A stretch of DNA of 25,497 nucleotides from positions 1 to 25,497 of the forward strand of contig CAZTGM010000025.1 of assembly GCA_964613235.1 (NCBI GenBank), written 5' to 3'. The stretch is from J005 sp964613235. GTDB taxonomy: Bacteria > Pseudomonadota > Zetaproteobacteria > Mariprofundales > Mariprofundaceae. The notes under the pieces are model-generated. The model was given only the letters and a program-made list of their open reading frames with translations, was not told where the DNA came from and searched no databases. Made by a program: the position numbers and the translations under genes. This document shows, one piece after another, positions 23,388-25,497 of this stretch (positions are counted from its first letter, which is position 1; every line of letters starts with the position of its first letter).

Positions 23388-24181
23388 GGCTTTTGCACAA
23401 AGGCTTTGATGGCATAGCGTTCGACCAGATGCTGTCGGATACGTTCAGCTTCGGCCATATCGTCAAACGGACCGGCACGAACAATGATCAGGCCTTTGTT
23501 GTTTTGATGCTGCTTTAACGTCAGTGGTTCGCCGGCCAGGCGCTGTAATAATTTCTCCACGCTTAGCTGCTGCCGGAAGGCGCCCAGTTGCAGATAAATG
23601 CCTGAAGTAGCGGAGGGTGATGCTGCAGTTGCCGACGGTTTTTGCGTTGTTGCAGACTTTGCAGCCTTGCCCGGCTTAAATGAAGCCAATACCTGGTTGT
23701 AATCATCTTCATAATACTGTTTATCGGCACATTTGCTGTTGTAATGATGCTGATCGGTTTTCAGTGCAGATAATCGCTGGTTAAAGGCGGTGGCATGTTC
23801 ATTGTATTGTTGTTCGGCATGACGATAGACATCGACACGAAAGCGGAAGTCATCCATGGCCACGGCATCATCAGGGTTCAGCCGTGTTTCAAGTGCTTTC
23901 AGTTTTTCACCCATCTGTTGCACACGGGATGCCTGCTGCGTGAGCTGCTGTTCTTCCTTTTTCATATCCCTGACTCGTTTCAGCAGGGATTGTTCGCGGC
24001 GCAGGCAGTCGGCAATCTTTGCAGGCTGCAGTGTTTGCTCATCATATACCTTGTCGGCCGGGTTTTCCGGCATCGGTTTGAAACGTTGCGGTGAAGCATG
24101 CGCTGGCATGGATGTCAGCAGCAGCAAAGCGAACAGTAGAGATGGCAGGATGCGCAGCATGGTTGAATCATGCATGGTCAT
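23384..24181 (-). CDS. Periplasmic coiled-coil protein with C-terminal SPOR domain
   Basis: SPOR domains bind denuded peptidoglycan, usually at the division septum. The 265-residue product has a signal peptide (hydrophobic core LPSLLFALLLLTSM, probably cut after AHA, about residue 29). A charged helical region of about 60-150 contains RVRDMKKEEQQLTQQASRV and two cysteines (DCLRRE, NSKCADK). A Ala/Ser/Thr/Pro-rich linker follows, and the SPOR domain at about 193-264 (IYLQLGAFRQQLSVEKLLQRL, LIIVRAGPFDDMAEAERIRQHL). Starts at 24175 and 24160 are also possible, and no ribosome-binding site decides between them. Its stop shares CTAG with the lexA stop (4-base convergent overlap). Confidence 0.88.
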   Translation of the reverse strand: MTMHDSTMLRILPSLLFALLLLTSMPAHASPQRFKPMPENPADKVYDEQTLQPAKIADCLRREQSLLKRVRDMKKEEQQLTQQASRVQQMGEKLKALETRLNPDDAVAMDDFRFRVDVYRHAEQQYNEHATAFNQRLSALKTDQHHYNSKCADKQYYEDDYNQVLASFKPGKAAKSATTQKPSATAASPSATSGIYLQLGAFRQQLSVEKLLQRLAGEPLTLKQHQNNKGLIIVRAGPFDDMAEAERIRQHLVERYAIKAFVQKP

Positions 24182-24284
24182 GTTGCTAGGAGCAAATGGA
24201 ATGCTGGAGCTTCGCTGCCAGTGCGGCTATGTTGCTCTTGGCGATACCGCGCTGGCGTTGATATTTGCAATCACCGCGACGTCG

Positions 24285-24300
24285 CATAATGTATATTATG
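24285..24300. promoter_or_regulatory. Palindrome upstream of mazG, possible operator
   Basis: CATAAT-GTAT-ATTATG is an inverted repeat with perfect 6-base arms, 31 bases before the mazG start, in an AT-rich stretch (24282-24320) that contrasts with its surroundings. TTGATA at 24258-24263 could be a -35, but its spacing to any -10 inside the palindrome is too long. The rest of 24182-24330 holds nothing I recognise. Confidence 0.3.
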
Positions 24301-24330
24301 TAAAGTTATAAAATATGATCGAGAGAGGAT

Positions 24331-25149
24331 ATGCCGGAACGCATACATAATAAACCCTGCCCTTACAATAGGTTAAAAGAATTGATGAAGGTTCTGCGTG
24401 AAGAATGTCCCTGGGACAAAGCGCAGACGCTGGCTTCGTTGCGACGCTTTACTATTGAGGAAACGCATGAGCTGCTGGAAGCCATTGAAGATGCTGACCT
24501 GCATGACGACTGGGCTGCATTAAAAAGTGAACTTGGCGATCTGTTGTTGCATATCGCGTTCTATTCACGGCTGGCCGAGGAGCAGCATCGCTTTTCGCTC
24601 GACGATGTGATTGATGCGCTTGTCGATAAAATGATTTATCGACATCCGCATGTCTTCGCCGATCCCGCCATGGAGCATCGGCATGAGCAATGGGAGCAAT
24701 TAAAAGCCGACGAACATAGCGAGCGACATTCACTCATGGACGGCATTCCGGCCATGCCCGCCCTTTCCCGTGCACGCAAACTGCAACAGCGTGCCGCGCG
24801 CGTCGGTTTTGACTGGCCGGATGCGCACGGTGTACTGGAAAAACTGCAGGAGGAAGTTGAGGAATTGCAGCAGGCATGTGCAGCAAACGATGCAGTGGCC
24901 ATGGAACATGAACTGGGCGATGTGCTGTTTACGCTGGTCAACTGGGCACGCAAAGCCAATATCGATGCCGAACTGGCATTGATGGCGACAAACCGAAAAT
25001 TTTCCCGTCGTTTCCGTTTGCTGGAGCATTTGATTGAACGTGACGGCAAGATGCCGGAGAATATGGATTTAATGGAGCTGGAAGCGTATTATCAGCAAGC
25101 TAAAGCTGTATTGAACAACAGGGAGGATAACGATGGCCACAATGGATGA
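24331..25149 (+). CDS. mazG: Nucleoside triphosphate pyrophosphohydrolase MazG
   Basis: MazG hydrolyses NTPs and dNTPs to monophosphates and pyrophosphate, clearing damaged or excess nucleotides. In E. coli it also affects ppGpp levels. The 272-residue product has two tandem MazG domains. The first carries CPWDKAQTLASLRRFTIEET followed by ELLEAIEDADLHDDW and ELGDLLLHIAFY. The second carries VGFDWPDAHGVLEKLQEEVEEL and ELGDVLFTLVNWARK. Both keep the ExxE/ExxD metal-binding acids. Length matches the E. coli type (about 263). GAGAGAGGAT directly before ATG 24331 is the ribosome-binding region. The end overlaps the DUF3467 gene by 17 bases. Confidence 0.95.
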   Translation: MPERIHNKPCPYNRLKELMKVLREECPWDKAQTLASLRRFTIEETHELLEAIEDADLHDDWAALKSELGDLLLHIAFYSRLAEEQHRFSLDDVIDALVDKMIYRHPHVFADPAMEHRHEQWEQLKADEHSERHSLMDGIPAMPALSRARKLQQRAARVGFDWPDAHGVLEKLQEEVEELQQACAANDAVAMEHELGDVLFTLVNWARKANIDAELALMATNRKFSRRFRLLEHLIERDGKMPENMDLMELEAYYQQAKAVLNNREDNDGHNG

Positions 25150-25438
25150 CGATAGCATGCAGGAAGAAATGCAGATCCACATGCCGCCTGAGATTCAGGG
25201 TGGCGTCTATGCCAATCAGATGCTGGTATCGCACACGCAGGAAGAGTTCGTGTTCGATTTTATTCTTGGCACGCCGCCGATGGCCGTGGTTAATGCACGG
25301 GTCATTGTCTCCCCTGCCCATGCCAAGCGTATAGCCTCGGTATTGATCGAGAATATTCAGAAATATGAATCGATGTTCGGTGAAATTGCTGCACCCGCAA
25401 GCCCGGAGCAGAGCCCGCCGTTTCAACAGACGCATTAA
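25133..25438 (+). CDS. DUF3467 domain protein
   Basis: This 101-residue protein matches the DUF3467 pattern: PEIQGGVYANQMLVSHTQEE, then FVFDFILGTPPMAVVNARVI, then VSPAHAKRIASVLIENIQKYE and MFGEI. The family is small, cytoplasmic and of unknown function. It has no signal peptide or membrane segment. The start lies inside the end of mazG (17-base overlap) with GGAGG at 25122-25126, so the two genes are probably translated together. The C-terminal tail is Pro- and Ser-rich and poorly conserved. No clear terminator follows. GCTAT/ATAGC at 25441-25455 lacks a T-run. Confidence 0.88.
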   Translation: MATMDDDSMQEEMQIHMPPEIQGGVYANQMLVSHTQEEFVFDFILGTPPMAVVNARVIVSPAHAKRIASVLIENIQKYESMFGEIAAPASPEQSPPFQQTH

Positions 25439-25444
25439 CAGCTA

Positions 25445-25497
25445 TTATATATAGCGCTCGATGATTTCCGACAATGTGCAACCTTCCCTGGCTGCGC
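25445..25497 (-). CDS. C-terminal end of a minus-strand gene, partial
   Basis: One minus-strand frame stays open from the window edge to a TAA at 25447-25445. It would encode AAREGCTLSEIIERYI, which looks like an ordinary protein C-terminus and would place the gene convergent with the DUF3467 gene. Sixteen codons are too few to identify it or to prove it is coding. Confidence 0.3.
   Translation of the reverse strand, partial: AAREGCTLSEIIERYI

Noticed and set aside
23856..24311. 151-codon plus-strand frame opposite the SPOR gene, running into the mazG leader
   Set aside because: Most of it is antisense to the signal peptide and coiled coil of the SPOR protein. The product is Ser/Cys-rich without family features.

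Overview
This window looks like chromosomal core DNA from a Gram-negative bacterium, with a GC content I estimate by eye in the mid-50s. The Gram-negative call rests on an OmpA-type peptidoglycan-binding protein, a LysM lytic transglycosylase lipoprotein, a SPOR-domain protein and a lipoprotein peptide-binding protein. Gene orders such as ribE-ribBA-ribH-nusB and recA-recX-alaS fit Pseudomonadota. An iron-oxidiser-like (Zetaproteobacteria) relative is possible, but that is a guess from gene content, not something the sequence proves.

Layout. 1-93 is AT-rich sequence joined to a patatin phospholipase gene that has lost its N-terminus. 949-3672 (+) is a tightly overlapped riboflavin operon (ribE, ribBA, ribH) ending in nusB. 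3659-7272 (-) is nadA, an OmpA/coiled-coil protein and a LOG-family nucleotide hydrolase, convergent with nusB. ilvD (+, 7394-9250) diverges from nadA and ends in a clear terminator. A small heat-shock protein follows (9418-9843), with a sigma-32-like promoter and its own terminator. 9912-13721 (+) holds a pair of Opp/Dpp-type ABC ATPases translationally coupled to a DinG/YoaA-type iron-sulfur helicase. 13711-14421 (-) is a secreted cysteine-rich tandem-repeat protein that I do not recognise. 14575-19269 (+) is a DNA-repair and translation operon: thpR, recA, recX, alaS. 19305-22501 (-) is mltD, an oligopeptide-binding lipoprotein and a frameshifted DUF2905 gene, with stop/start overlaps. A tRNA-Glu(CTC) with visible promoter and terminator lies at 22589-22664 (-). 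lexA-type repressor (+), a SPOR protein (-), mazG and a DUF3467 gene (+) close the window, with the tail of one more minus-strand gene at the right edge.

Themes. The DNA-damage genes (recA, recX, the lexA-like gene, a DinG-type helicase) lie within about 12 kb. The start regions of lexA and of the thpR-recA operon carry related palindromes (half-site TGTRCGA), my best candidate for this organism's LexA operator. The peptide transporter is split: ATPases near 10-12 kb, a binding protein near 20 kb, and no permease in the window. Three convergent gene pairs overlap at their 3' ends with no room for a terminator.

The most unusual items are the cysteine-rich repeat protein with a four-unit higher-order repeat, the shared palindromes, the frameshifted DUF2905 gene and the broken patatin junction. 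I found no CRISPR array, no complete insertion sequence and no prophage. No intergenic stretch without a gene exceeds about 170 bases.
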